Notes: generated by a model not told the origin, from the sequence alone. Shown: positions 33,085-42,160, numbered from the stretch's first letter. The stretch: DNA of 64,000 bases from Lachnospiraceae bacterium (GCA_017521985.1 JAFXAZ010000017.1:22283-86282), one strand, 5' to 3'. Made by a program: numbers and translations.

Positions 33085-33960
33085 TTATACTTTTTCCTGT
33101 CTGTTTTTGCCTAAAATACCACTAGGCTTCACAATTAATACGATAATCAATACTGCAAAAACAATTGCATCTGATAACTGGCTTGATATGTAGGCTTTAC
33201 CGAAGATTTCAATAACACCAAGTAAAATACCACCGACAAACGCACCCGGAATAGAACCAATACCGCCAAATACCGCAGCTGTAAATGCTTTAATACCCGG
33301 CATGGAACCGGTATATGGTGATAAAGTTGGATAAGCACTGCAAAGTAATGAACCGGCAATTGCTGCAAGACCGGAGCCAATTGCAAAAGTAAGTGCAATG
33401 GTCTGATTTACATTAATACCCATAAGCACTGCTGCACCCTTGTCTTCGCTGACTGCAAGCATCGCCTGACCTGCCTTTGTTTTATTGATGAAGGTAGTCA
33501 AAATAATCATAATGATGATGCAGCTTACAATGGTTACCAAAGTTTCACCGGAAATAACCAGACCGCCAAGATGAAACGGACCAAACTTTACTATAGAGTT
33601 AAAGGATTTTGTATCTGCACCAAACACAATCAACGCCATATTTTGTAAGAAATAACTTACACCAATAGCCGTAATCAAAACCGCCAAAGAAGAAGCACCT
33701 CTCAAAGGTTTGTATGCAATACGCTCAATTGTAATACCTAATACCGTGCACAGTGCCACTGCAACAATGACACCTACAATCGGAGGATATCCCATCGTAG
33801 AAATAGTAGTAAAAATAACATATGCACCAACCATGATAACATCACCATGAGCGAAGTTTAACATTTTGGCAATACCATAAACCATTGTATAGCCCAGTGC
33901 TATGATAGCATATATACTGCCCAAGCTAATACCATTGATTAAATACTGTAAGAAACTCAT
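33085..33960 (-). CDS. livH: Branched-chain amino acid ABC transporter, permease LivH
   Basis: A 291-aa polytopic permease with GISLGSIYAIIALGYTMVYG at the N-terminus, MLNFAHGDVIMVGAY and the closing GGIGSIPGAFVGGILLG motif, all typical of LivH. GCAGGTG precedes the start. It follows the binding-protein gene after a hairpin that probably lowers permease expression relative to the binding protein. Confidence 0.93.
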   Translation of the reverse strand: MSFLQYLINGISLGSIYAIIALGYTMVYGIAKMLNFAHGDVIMVGAYVIFTTISTMGYPPIVGVIVAVALCTVLGITIERIAYKPLRGASSLAVLITAIGVSYFLQNMALIVFGADTKSFNSIVKFGPFHLGGLVISGETLVTIVSCIIIMIILTTFINKTKAGQAMLAVSEDKGAAVLMGINVNQTIALTFAIGSGLAAIAGSLLCSAYPTLSPYTGSMPGIKAFTAAVFGGIGSIPGAFVGGILLGVIEIFGKAYISSQLSDAIVFAVLIIVLIVKPSGILGKNRQEKV

Positions 33961-34018
33961 TCTCGCACCTGCTTATATCACGATTGTGATAAATTCCTTT
34001 CTTGCTAAAATACAAAAT

Positions 34019-34071
34019 GCCACATGCCATTTCATGTGACAAAAGGGCTATCCAAATTTGGATAGCCCTGA
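34019..34071 (-). terminator. Intercistronic hairpins between livJ and livH
   Basis: A strong stem GGGCTATCCAAA/TTTGGATAGCCC (34045-34068) is followed on the minus strand by TTTT, then by a second hairpin CACATG/CATGTG (34021-34038). Probably a partial terminator and mRNA stabiliser within the operon. Confidence 0.75.
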
Positions 34072-34100
34072 TTATTCAAAAGCTTAATCACAAATAATGA

Positions 34101-35288
34101 TTAATATCCTACGTATACACCATCTTTAATAACCATAGCCTTTGGATCTTTGGAAACTTCACCTGTAGCTTCCCAAGTCATACCGGTACCGGTTAAACCA
34201 TCTACGGTAATGTTTACCATAGCTTCCTTGAGTGCATCGCAAAGGTCACTTACGCTCATATCCGGTGTAGCATTTGCTGCTTCAATAGCTGCCTTAATAA
34301 TATATACGCCGTCGTATGCATCTGCTGCAAACTGGTTAGGAATTTCACCATATGCTGCCTGATACTTTGTAACAAAAGATACGGTTGCATCATCTGTTGC
34401 GTCTGCAACGAAAGGTGTTAATAAGATAACGCCTTCTGCTAATGCTACATCAAAATTATCTAAGGTAAGAATACCATCCATACCGTCACAGCTAAAAATA
34501 GTTGGCTTATAACCCATAGCATTTGCCTGTGTTAAGATTAATGCAGACTGTTCACAGTAAATAGGTAAGAATAATAACTCTGCACCTGCATCCTTTGCCT
34601 TCTGTAACTGTACAGAGAAGTCTGTATTGCTGTCAGCAGTGAAAGCTTCTGCAGATACAATTTCGAAAGAATAATTTTTTGCTTCCTGTGCAAACTTCTC
34701 ATAAATACCTTGAGAATAAGCATTGGAGCTATCATAAATTACAGCCACCTTGCTTGCCATGTTATTTTCGCCTATGTACTGAGCACTACCCTGTCCCTGG
34801 TTCGGGTCTGTAAAGCAAACCTGGAATGCATTAGTCTTACCTTCAAGAATATCTGTAGAAGAACCGGATGGAGTTAATAAAAACATATTATCCGCTGCTG
34901 CTTCTGCAGAAACTGCGATACATGGAGTTGTAGTTACGGTACCAAGTAACATCTGCATACCCCAGTCTTTTAAAGAGTTGTAAGCATTTACACCCTTTTC
35001 TGCAATATTTTCATCATCTTCAAAGGTGTACTCAATCATAACACCATTGATACCGCCTGCTGCATTGATTTCATCCACTGCAATCTGTGCACCATTCTGA
35101 ACAGCCTGACCATAAACAGCAGCACCACCTGTAGTAGGTCCGATACCACCGATTCTCCAAGTTCCTGCAGCTGCAGTCTTACCTGATTCTGTACCCACAG
35201 CAGGAGTACCCTCATTGCCACAAGCTACTGTAGCAAACGCCATAACAGAAGCTAAAGCAATAGCTAAAACTTTCTTTACATTTTTCAT
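34101..35288 (-). CDS. livJ: Branched-chain amino acid ABC transporter, substrate-binding lipoprotein
   Basis: A 395-aa periplasmic-binding-protein-like lipoprotein. The signal peptide ends in FATVACGNEG, a lipobox with Cys 23 as the acylated residue, so the protein is anchored to the outer face of the membrane. The mature part is a type I (LivJ-like) fold: IGGIGPTTGGAAVYG, then AADNMFLLTPSGSS and QFAADAYDGVYI. First gene of the liv operon, with a strong promoter and a palindrome just downstream of it. Substrate assumed leucine/isoleucine/valine; other amino acids are possible. Confidence 0.9.
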   Translation of the reverse strand: MKNVKKVLAIALASVMAFATVACGNEGTPAVGTESGKTAAAGTWRIGGIGPTTGGAAVYGQAVQNGAQIAVDEINAAGGINGVMIEYTFEDDENIAEKGVNAYNSLKDWGMQMLLGTVTTTPCIAVSAEAAADNMFLLTPSGSSTDILEGKTNAFQVCFTDPNQGQGSAQYIGENNMASKVAVIYDSSNAYSQGIYEKFAQEAKNYSFEIVSAEAFTADSNTDFSVQLQKAKDAGAELLFLPIYCEQSALILTQANAMGYKPTIFSCDGMDGILTLDNFDVALAEGVILLTPFVADATDDATVSFVTKYQAAYGEIPNQFAADAYDGVYIIKAAIEAANATPDMSVSDLCDALKEAMVNITVDGLTGTGMTWEATGEVSKDPKAMVIKDGVYVGY

Positions 35289-35306
35289 AATCTTTTCCTC
35301 CTCGAA

Positions 35307-35322
35307 AGTTGTTTAAACAACT
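35307..35322. promoter_or_regulatory. 16-bp palindrome downstream of the liv promoter
   Basis: AGTTGTTTAAACAACT is a perfect palindrome between the -10 box and the RBS of livJ, near the expected transcription start. It is well placed for a repressor operator. The binding protein is unknown. Confidence 0.55.
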
Positions 35323-35330
35323 ATTTTTGT

Positions 35331-35358
35331 ATTGTATCATTATTTTATGAAATGTCAA
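35331..35358 (-). promoter_or_regulatory. Sigma-A promoter of the liv operon
   Basis: Minus-strand TTGACA (plus 35353-35358) and TACAAT (plus 35331-35336) with a 16-bp spacer. Confidence 0.75.
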
Positions 35359-35443
35359 CACAACTTTTCAGAAAAGACCTAAAAATAGACAATTTTTCTA
35401 TTAATTAGTTAAAAAACATCAATTTAAGATTAAAATAAATCTA

Positions 35444-35477
35444 TAAAAATAGACAGGTGCTTTATGCAAGCACCTGT
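35444..35477 (-). terminator. Terminator overlapping the trxA stop
   Basis: A perfect 10-bp stem (35453-35462 with 35468-35477) that includes the last trxA codons, followed on the minus strand by a T-rich run. Confidence 0.8.
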
Positions 35478-35782
35478 TTGATTTTCGCTTCTAAGTCAGC
35501 TTTACTCATACCGCCTACCAAAGTTGCAATCGGTTCACCGCCCTTAAAGAAAATAAACGTCGGAATGTTCATAACACGATATTTCTGTGCAACCATAAGA
35601 GCCTGGTCAACATTCAACTTTCCAATCTTCATCTGACCTGCATAAGCCTCTGCAAGCTGATGAACAATCGGTGCCATCATTTTACAAGGACCGCACCAGT
35701 CTGCGTAAAAATCTACCAAAACCGGAATGTCACTGTTTAATACTTCTGTTTCAAAATTATCATTATTAAATACATATTCCAT
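35462..35782 (-). CDS. trxA: Thioredoxin
   Basis: A 106-aa thioredoxin with the redox motif WCGPCK (Cys 30 and Cys 33), the preceding VLVDFYAD strand and the cis-Pro region NIPTFIFF. It reduces disulfides in cytoplasmic proteins such as ribonucleotide reductase and peroxidases. It lies 32 nt after trmB and ends at its own hairpin. Confidence 0.95.
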   Translation of the reverse strand: MEYVFNNDNFETEVLNSDIPVLVDFYADWCGPCKMMAPIVHQLAEAYAGQMKIGKLNVDQALMVAQKYRVMNIPTFIFFKGGEPIATLVGGMSKADLEAKIKQVLA

Positions 35783-35814
35783 TTGTAATACCTCGCTTTT
35801 TATTTTTAGTATGC

Positions 35815-36453
35815 CTATCTGTAAATGACATATTTACAAATAGGGTTTCCTTTTGAAGAAAATTTTTCTTCATATTCTGTCATTACATTACCTTCACAAA
35901 GAACCTCATCCGCATGTAAATCATACGTAATCACTTCTGCCTTCCAGCCGGCAGGCTCTAACTCTTCCACCGCAAAGTCAAATAAGTCCCGATTGTCTGT
36001 TTTAAAACTAATACGTCCATCTGCCTTTAAAATCTGATCAAAACGCTCCAAAAATTGTCTGCTTGGAAGTCTTCGCTTGGCATGCCTGTCCTTTGGCCAT
36101 GGGTCAGAGAAATTTAGATAAATATGGTCTACTTCCCCTTTTTCAAATACATCCGGTAAAATACGTGCATCTATACACAAAAACCTTAAGTTTGGTAACG
36201 GGTCTAACTCCATTTTCTGTAATGCCCTCAAGAGTACACTGGAATACATCTCGATACCAATATAATTGATATGGGGATTACGTCTCGCCATCTCGTTTAA
36301 AAATTTACCTTTACCCATACCTACTTCTATGTGAAGCTCCCCATTATTTTCGAAAAGCTCCTTCCAACGACCTTTGTATTCTGTAGGCTCCTGAACCACA
36401 TATTCACTCTCGGCAATTATATCTCTTGCCCCTGTAATGTTTCTTAATCGCAT
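35815..36453 (-). CDS. trmB: tRNA (guanine-46-N7)-methyltransferase TrmB
   Basis: A 212-aa SAM-dependent methyltransferase making m7G46 in tRNA. It shows LHIEVGMGKGKFL (SAM loop), NYIGIEMYSSVL, and the family signature YLNFSDPWPKDRHAKRRL. The start at 36453 follows TGGAG. Upstream gene to trxA and probably co-transcribed with it. Confidence 0.95.
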   Translation of the reverse strand: MRLRNITGARDIIAESEYVVQEPTEYKGRWKELFENNGELHIEVGMGKGKFLNEMARRNPHINYIGIEMYSSVLLRALQKMELDPLPNLRFLCIDARILPDVFEKGEVDHIYLNFSDPWPKDRHAKRRLPSRQFLERFDQILKADGRISFKTDNRDLFDFAVEELEPAGWKAEVITYDLHADEVLCEGNVMTEYEEKFSSKGNPICKYVIYR

Positions 36454-36626
36454 AATTTTCTCCATTTTTTAATAGTTACAAATTAATTTTACTCCAATTT
36501 GCGCCTGTTGGCTAGTATAAAAGGTTAAGATATTATAAATTTTTTATATATTTTTCAAAAACCCTTTGGTTTTTCCTTTTTTTAGTGTATGATAAATAAT
36601 GTGTTATATTAAAGAAGGAGTTTTTT

Positions 36627-38288
36627 ATGCATTTATTAAAAAAAGGCGCTGCTGCCTTATTAATAGCTTTACTGGGATTTTCCCAAATGGTTACTCCAGT
36701 CCGAGCCGGTCAGGTTTCGGAACCGGTAACCAGTTCTTCCTTAGATGCCAACTGGCCAAGCGGTCCTTCCACAGCCAGTGAGACTGCCATTTTAATTGAA
36801 GCCGAGACCGGTACTATTTTATATGAAAAGGATGCACACAAACAGATGTATCCTGCCAGTATTACCAAACTTCTTACCACACTTATCGCTTTTGAAATGT
36901 GTGAGCTGGATGAAACGGTAACCTTTACTTATGAAGCTCTGGCTACTATTCCATATGATTCCAGCCGAATTTGGGTGGACAAAGATGAATATATGAGCAT
37001 GGAAGATTGTCTGGCTGCTATTTTGATTATGTCGGCCAATGACGTGGCTGCAGGTGTTGCTGAGCATATTGCCGGTGAGTTAGATGCCTTTGCGGACATT
37101 ATGAATGAACGTGCCAAAGAGCTTGGATGCTTAAACAGTCATTTTGTAAACTCCCACGGCTACCATGATCCGGATCACTATACTACTGCTTACGATATGG
37201 CACAGATTGGCCGCGTTTTCTTTGAAAATGAACTTCTTTGCAGTCTTGCAAGAGAACGAAATTTTAAACATGGTCCTACCGATGGCCAACCGGATCCTAT
37301 TAATGAATGGAATAAAAACAAACTTTTACCTACCAGAGAATACGAATACGAATACCTGGTAGGCACCAAAACAGGTTACACTTCCGATGCCGGACAAACA
37401 TTGATAAGCTGTGCTCAAAAGGACGGTCTAAAGCTTATCTGTGTGGTTATGAATGCGAAGGCACCGGACCAGTATAAAGACACCGTTACTTTGTTTGACT
37501 GGGGCTTTACCAATTTTACCACTGCCAATATCTACGACAATGACAAGACCTATGTATCTGCGGATTCCTCTTATGGAATGGACGTAGTAGACGTACTTGG
37601 CGACTCTGCTCCACTACTTAATATGGATCGTGACTCTATCCTTGTTCTTCCAAAAACCGCAGATTTTTCTGAGATAACTTCTTACATTACCATGGCCACC
37701 GAGGAAGAAAACTGCATGGCCATTGCCCATTATCAATATGGGACCCATGATATAGGTACTGCACAGATTTATGTGACTGCACATACCGGATCCCTGCAAG
37801 ATGCTTCCGGTGAGTTGGAACAAGTAGAAGAACTTCCTCCTATTATAGAAGAAGAACCTTCTCCTATTTACGTAAACATCAAAGAAATTGCCATGTACGT
37901 ACTCCCTGCTGTAGTGGGTATCGGTTTAATTATGTTTATATATCGTCGATTTATGGCCTTTAGAAAAGCCAAAAACCCAAGCCTTTCCAGAAGACGCATG
38001 AATCATCGATTTAGTGGAATCAGGAATTTATTTATTTCCTTTGCACAAGGTTTACAGGCTATTGTTGGGTTATTCCAAAATAAAATTAAAGCCATTGCAA
38101 CCAGAACTCGTTATAAAAAACGCACTCACTTTAATAATATAACATATCCTTCTTACCAAAAACCTAACAGGAGACGAAACACAACGGTAGATTATAGTTT
38201 AAAAACATCTCCTCATTCCGTTTCAGATTATTCTAATAATCCGGAATATAAACGTAAACATGTGGTTTTCCATGATGTGAATAAATAA
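36627..38288 (+). CDS. dacF: D-alanyl-D-alanine carboxypeptidase (DacF/PBP5-like) with long basic tail
   Basis: A 553-aa S11-family penicillin-binding protein that trims the terminal D-Ala of peptidoglycan stem peptides. A signal peptide (MHLLKKG... to about VRA-GQ at 26-28) is followed by the active-site motifs SITK (78-81), SAN (136-138) and KTG (248-250). Instead of the usual amphipathic C-terminal anchor it has a true membrane helix (about 424-445) and a roughly 105-residue, strongly basic cytoplasmic tail. GAAGGAG precedes the start. Plus-strand gene left of the origin. Confidence 0.9.
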   Translation: MHLLKKGAAALLIALLGFSQMVTPVRAGQVSEPVTSSSLDANWPSGPSTASETAILIEAETGTILYEKDAHKQMYPASITKLLTTLIAFEMCELDETVTFTYEALATIPYDSSRIWVDKDEYMSMEDCLAAILIMSANDVAAGVAEHIAGELDAFADIMNERAKELGCLNSHFVNSHGYHDPDHYTTAYDMAQIGRVFFENELLCSLARERNFKHGPTDGQPDPINEWNKNKLLPTREYEYEYLVGTKTGYTSDAGQTLISCAQKDGLKLICVVMNAKAPDQYKDTVTLFDWGFTNFTTANIYDNDKTYVSADSSYGMDVVDVLGDSAPLLNMDRDSILVLPKTADFSEITSYITMATEEENCMAIAHYQYGTHDIGTAQIYVTAHTGSLQDASGELEQVEELPPIIEEEPSPIYVNIKEIAMYVLPAVVGIGLIMFIYRRFMAFRKAKNPSLSRRRMNHRFSGIRNLFISFAQGLQAIVGLFQNKIKAIATRTRYKKRTHFNNITYPSYQKPNRRRNTTVDYSLKTSPHSVSDYSNNPEYKRKHVVFHDVNK

Positions 38289-38321
38289 AAAAGAGCATTC
38301 TTTGAATTTTTCATATAAAGC

Positions 38322-38350
38322 AAAAAACGAGGTTTTTATGCCTCGTTTTT
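38322..38350. terminator. Bidirectional terminator between dacF and the exonuclease gene
   Basis: A 9-bp stem (38324-38332 with 38341-38349) with A and T runs on the two sides. It contains the stop codon of the exonuclease. Confidence 0.85.
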
Positions 38351-39271
38351 ACGCTTCTTGGATAAAATAAATTGTGCTTCTTCTTCTTTAATATGCTTTA
38401 CAGTCTTTACCACATAATACTTATCATCCTTGGTCTTACGGACACGAATCTTGCCCTTCATCAAACCATGCTCACTACACTTTGCAACCGTATAATAATG
38501 CTTGCCATTGTTTGGCGTATACCAGCGAATTTTTTTACGAAGTGCTTTTTCACAATAAATGCATCTGACACTGGTAATATTTTTATTTGCCATCAGTTCA
38601 GACTTTTCATCATAGCCTTCTGAAATAAATTTGGTATAATTATCAAACTTCCATAATATCTGCTCTTTTTTGCTTATAGGTACTCGGTACGTGTCAAAAG
38701 AAATGCGCTCCAATAAATCTCGATTTTGTATCCTTTGGAAAATACGCGCAGTATAGTACGCATCCCCAAGAGCTCTGTGAAATTCAACTTCCTCTTCCAC
38801 TAAATTTTCTTCTTCAACCACATGAGAAAGAGAGGCTCTTGCTTTGCCATCCTCACAAGCCAGACTATAAAGCTTCTGTATATCATAATACTTTAACGGT
38901 CCCTTACTTAAAGGCTTCATATGGTAATAATCCATATTTTTCTGAAATTCCGTTAAGTCTTGCACACCCCAGATACAAAAAAGATATTCTTCCCCACACC
39001 AGTTCAAAAACTCTGCCGCTACCTTTGTGAAGTCCTCTGCATCCCCCAGGTCATCCATATCAAGATTTACCAGCTCTGCGGTAATTTTATGCATCGTATT
39101 ATAAATCTGCGGCTTAATCAGACTTTGAAACGTGTCCACAATATGAAATTGTTCATCCAGCTTTACAGCCCCTATTTCAATAATTTCAAAAGTAGGAACA
39201 TCCTTTGGCGCCGGTCGACTCCCCTGATTCCACTCTAAATCTAATACAATGTAATTCATTTTTTTATTCAT
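38336..39271 (-). CDS. DEDDh 3'-5' exonuclease-domain protein
   Basis: A 311-aa protein with an N-terminal RNase T/DnaQ-like domain (about 5-185): YIVLDLEW holds the first acidic pair, TEFQ and EFHRALGDAYYT carry the remaining H and D. The C-terminal part has a CxxC...C pair (RCIYCEK, AKCSEHG) that may bind zinc, and a basic tail. It resembles KapD-like exonucleases; RNA or DNA preference is not visible. The ATG at 39271 lies 2 nt after tRNA-Arg, so its SD-like GGTGG lies in the tRNA acceptor; an ATG at 39259 is the alternative. Confidence 0.82.
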   Translation of the reverse strand: MNKKMNYIVLDLEWNQGSRPAPKDVPTFEIIEIGAVKLDEQFHIVDTFQSLIKPQIYNTMHKITAELVNLDMDDLGDAEDFTKVAAEFLNWCGEEYLFCIWGVQDLTEFQKNMDYYHMKPLSKGPLKYYDIQKLYSLACEDGKARASLSHVVEEENLVEEEVEFHRALGDAYYTARIFQRIQNRDLLERISFDTYRVPISKKEQILWKFDNYTKFISEGYDEKSELMANKNITSVRCIYCEKALRKKIRWYTPNNGKHYYTVAKCSEHGLMKGKIRVRKTKDDKYYVVKTVKHIKEEEAQFILSKKRKNEA

Positions 39272-39273
39272 AC

Positions 39274-39345
39274 CACCGCTTGGGGGAATCGAACCCTCAA
39301 CTAGCCCTTAGGAGGGGCTTGTTATATCCATTTAACTAAAGCGGC
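39274..39345 (-). tRNA. tRNA-Arg (anticodon CCT)
   Basis: A 72-nt cloverleaf: acceptor GCCGCTT with AAGCGGT (G1-U72 wobble), D arm GTTA/TAAC, anticodon stem AGCCC/GGGCT around CTCCTAA (CCT, reads AGG), and T arm GAGGG-TTCGATT-CCCCC with an A50-C64 mismatch. CCA is not encoded. It lies 7 nt after the DUF3881-like gene and 2 nt before the exonuclease start. Confidence 0.88.
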
Positions 39346-39352
39346 ATTCAAA

Positions 39353-40231
39353 TTAATTTGGAACATGGATGCTTCCCTGGAGCCAAATATCACCTTTAAA
39401 ACGGCGGCCCACTGCAGGAATACCCATTAAATCCTCACTATTAATTGCAACATCCATAATAATATCATTACAGTTTAAAGTCAAGATATAAATTTTGTCG
39501 TTTGTATACATATTAGTTTCTTCTTTTACATGAAGAATTTCACCAAGAATGGCATAGTGGTCGCTTTCTACCCCACAAGGAATAAATGTGGTATCCACTA
39601 AGCTATACACATCCGACTCCATAATCTTTTTGCAAATGGTATTATAAATTCCCATATCCTGCATGGATAAGGACTCAATTGCAGCTTCTACACCTTTTCT
39701 GGCATCCTGCATTAATGTTTTTCGCTTTTCTGAATAGATTTTCTGGCTGCGGCGCTGCATAGAACTTTTTTCCAAAGGAAAAATAATTCTTCCGTTGGTA
39801 GAAAGTCCGGTAAGACTTACATAAGACTTACTTAAAGTACCTTCTTTTTTGGCATCTAAGTATCCGGCAAAATTCTGCAGATAAAAAATCAAAATAACTC
39901 CAAAATTTACTTCCTCACAAACCCCTGCAAAAGAAACCTGGCTGCTGTGACGCTCCACAGAGATTTCTTCCTGAACACTTTTTACAAAACTACGTAAATA
40001 CGGAAAATAGTAGTCGAAAACAAAGTGCCCATCCTCGTCAAATTCTCCGCAGACCGAAATTCCCAGAGACGGTGATATGTTTTTACACATAACAGCTACT
40101 CTTGTATCCTCATCTATCTGAGCAAAGCTTCTGTCGGAGCTGGTCATAACCACATCCGTCAGTATTTCTTTTAATTCTTTTTTATTTTTCAAATCTCGAA
40201 AACCAACGGTTCGCAGATATTTGTGCATCAT
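39353..40231 (-). CDS. DUF3881-like protein of unknown function
   Basis: A 292-aa protein that I recognise, from memory, as the Lachnospiraceae family DUF3881: MHKYLRTVGF at the start, ISVERHSSQVSFAGVCEEV in the middle, and GRRFKGDIWLQGSI at the end. No catalytic motif, signal peptide or membrane segment is visible. AGAGAGGTG precedes the ATG. It follows serS by 33 nt and precedes tRNA-Arg by 7 nt, suggesting one transcription unit tied to translation. Confidence 0.65.
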   Translation of the reverse strand: MMHKYLRTVGFRDLKNKKELKEILTDVVMTSSDRSFAQIDEDTRVAVMCKNISPSLGISVCGEFDEDGHFVFDYYFPYLRSFVKSVQEEISVERHSSQVSFAGVCEEVNFGVILIFYLQNFAGYLDAKKEGTLSKSYVSLTGLSTNGRIIFPLEKSSMQRRSQKIYSEKRKTLMQDARKGVEAAIESLSMQDMGIYNTICKKIMESDVYSLVDTTFIPCGVESDHYAILGEILHVKEETNMYTNDKIYILTLNCNDIIMDVAINSEDLMGIPAVGRRFKGDIWLQGSIHVPN

Positions 40232-40264
40232 ATCACCTCTCTTTCTCTTTTTAGAATATGCTTA

Positions 40265-41554
40265 TTAATTATTCTTTGGAACTAATTTTTCCTTACCACC
40301 CATGTATGGACGAAGCACTTCCGGAATTTTTACGCTTCCATCTTCACATAAATTATTTTCCAGGAATGCAATTAACATACGAGGTGGTGCAACTACGGTA
40401 TTGTTTAAAGTATGTGCAAAATATTTACCGTTTTCACCATTTACACGAATTTTTAATCTACGAGCCTGAGCATCACCTAAGTTAGAACAACTACCAACTT
40501 CAAAATATTTCTTCTGTCTTGGACTCCAAGCTTCTACGTCGTAAGATTTTACCTTTAAGTCCGCAAGGTCACCGGAGCAACACTCTAAGGTTCTTACAGG
40601 AATATCTAAAGAACGGAATAAATCAACGGTATTCTGCCATAATTTTGTAAACCATTCCGGAGATTCTTCCGGCTTACATACGACAATCATTTCCTGCTTT
40701 TCAAACTGGTGAATACGATAAACACCACGCTCTTCAATACCATGAGCACCTTTTTCTTTACGGAAACATGGAGAATAAGATGTTAAAGTATGTGGCAATG
40801 TTTTTTCTTCCAATAAAGTATCAATATACTTACCAATCATAGAATGCTCAGAAGTACCGATTAAATACAAATCTTCGCCTTCGATTTTGTACATCATAGC
40901 GTCCATTTCCGCAAAAGACATAACACCTGTAACTACATTACTACGAATCATGAAAGGAGGAATACAATATGTGAATCCTCTGTCAATCATGAAATCTCTT
41001 GCATAAGAAATAACTGCAGAATGTAATCTTGCAATATCACCCATTAAGTAATAGAATCCATTTCCTGCCACTTTACCTGCTGCATCTAAATCAATACCAT
41101 CAAACGTCTTCATGATATCCGTATGGTATGGAATTTCAAATTCCGGAACAACCGGTTCGCCATACTTGGTAACTTCCACATTCTCGCTGTCATCTTTACC
41201 AATTGGTACAGAAGGGTCAATGATATTCGGGATAGTCATCATAATATTTGTAACTTTTTCCTGAAGTTCTTTTTCTGATGCTTCTAATTCCACAAGACGA
41301 GCTGCATTTGCTGCAACCTCTTTCTTCTTTGCTTCTGCTTCTTCTCTCTTGCCCTGGCCCATGAGCATACCGATTTCTTTTGCAATTTTATTCTTGCCGG
41401 CACGAATAGAGTCTGCCTCCACTTGAACTTTTCTTCTTTCTTCATCTAAAGCAATTACCTCATCTACTAATGGAAGCTTATTGTCCTGAAATTTCTTTTT
41501 AATATTTTCCTTTACTACATCCGGATTCTCTCTTAAAAATTTAATATCAATCAT
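40265..41554 (-). CDS. serS: Seryl-tRNA synthetase
   Basis: A 429-aa class II synthetase. An N-terminal coiled-coil arm (about 30-105) that holds the tRNA-Ser variable arm precedes the catalytic core: motif 2 FRKEKGAHGIEERGVYRIHQF and motif 3 NNTVVAPPRMLIAFLEN region. Length fits. There is no T-box leader; a 26-nt hairpin lies just before the RBS instead. AAAGGAATT precedes the ATG. Confidence 0.97.
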   Translation of the reverse strand: MIDIKFLRENPDVVKENIKKKFQDNKLPLVDEVIALDEERRKVQVEADSIRAGKNKIAKEIGMLMGQGKREEAEAKKKEVAANAARLVELEASEKELQEKVTNIMMTIPNIIDPSVPIGKDDSENVEVTKYGEPVVPEFEIPYHTDIMKTFDGIDLDAAGKVAGNGFYYLMGDIARLHSAVISYARDFMIDRGFTYCIPPFMIRSNVVTGVMSFAEMDAMMYKIEGEDLYLIGTSEHSMIGKYIDTLLEEKTLPHTLTSYSPCFRKEKGAHGIEERGVYRIHQFEKQEMIVVCKPEESPEWFTKLWQNTVDLFRSLDIPVRTLECCSGDLADLKVKSYDVEAWSPRQKKYFEVGSCSNLGDAQARRLKIRVNGENGKYFAHTLNNTVVAPPRMLIAFLENNLCEDGSVKIPEVLRPYMGGKEKLVPKNN

Positions 41555-41569
41555 GATAATTCCTTTCTT

Positions 41570-41595
41570 TAATTATGACATATGTGTCATAATTA
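41570..41595 (-). promoter_or_regulatory. Hairpin before serS
   Basis: 11-bp perfect arms (TAATTATGACA with TGTCATAATTA) and a 4-nt loop, ending about 5 nt before the serS RBS. It could be an operator or an mRNA hairpin that affects initiation. Confidence 0.5.
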
Positions 41596-41629
41596 ACTTT
41601 CCTTACATTCTCTTTAGTTTAATTTATCC

Positions 41630-42142
41630 TTACCTACTTGTCAATGCCTTTTCTAATGCAACCTGCTCTTCTTCACTTAATGGAATACTGCACTTACCAC
41701 CTTTAATTTCTTTCGCATAACAATAATTTGAGTGAATATTGTGTACAGAATTCATAATAAAACCATTATTATTTTCATCTAAAAGTGCAACGACAAAACT
41801 TAAATTTCCTCCCATTTCCTGAAGTGCATCATATTTTATCATGCCAATTTTCTGGAAATTAAGACGCTGTTTTTTATATAAGTTTTGAATCTCAGCCTCA
41901 TTATCATCAATTCTCTCTGAGTTTTCTTTATTTAAAGCAATAAGTTCCGTAATATAACTCTCCAGAGCCTTTGCCTCGTTACCACCCATAAATTTTTGAT
42001 ACTTTTTATTTAGGTTTTGATATTTGACAAGAGCTATAATTGCAATTATCCATCCAATTACAATCATTATTAACATAATAATGATCAGGATACTTAAATC
42101 AAAATCGCCTAACCCCATGTTTTCAAATAATTTAAATTTCAT
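41630..42142 (-). CDS. DUF4446-family membrane protein
   Basis: A 170-aa protein with one N-terminal membrane helix (about 17-42), a coiled-coil region (about 45-95) and a conserved C-terminal domain with FQKIGMIKYDALQEMGGNLSF and ALLDENNNGFIMNSVHN. This is the DUF4446 family, regularly found next to parB in Clostridia; function unknown. It starts 18 nt after parB, so it belongs to the parA-parB transcript. Confidence 0.82.
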   Translation of the reverse strand: MKFKLFENMGLGDFDLSILIIIMLIMIVIGWIIAIIALVKYQNLNKKYQKFMGGNEAKALESYITELIALNKENSERIDDNEAEIQNLYKKQRLNFQKIGMIKYDALQEMGGNLSFVVALLDENNNGFIMNSVHNIHSNYCYAKEIKGGKCSIPLSEEEQVALEKALTSR

Positions 42143-42160
42143 TTGTATTTTTCTCTCCTT

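Noticed and set aside
40265-41629. T-box riboswitch before serS
   Set aside because: The 75-bp gap is too short and lacks the T-box sequence and specifier stem.
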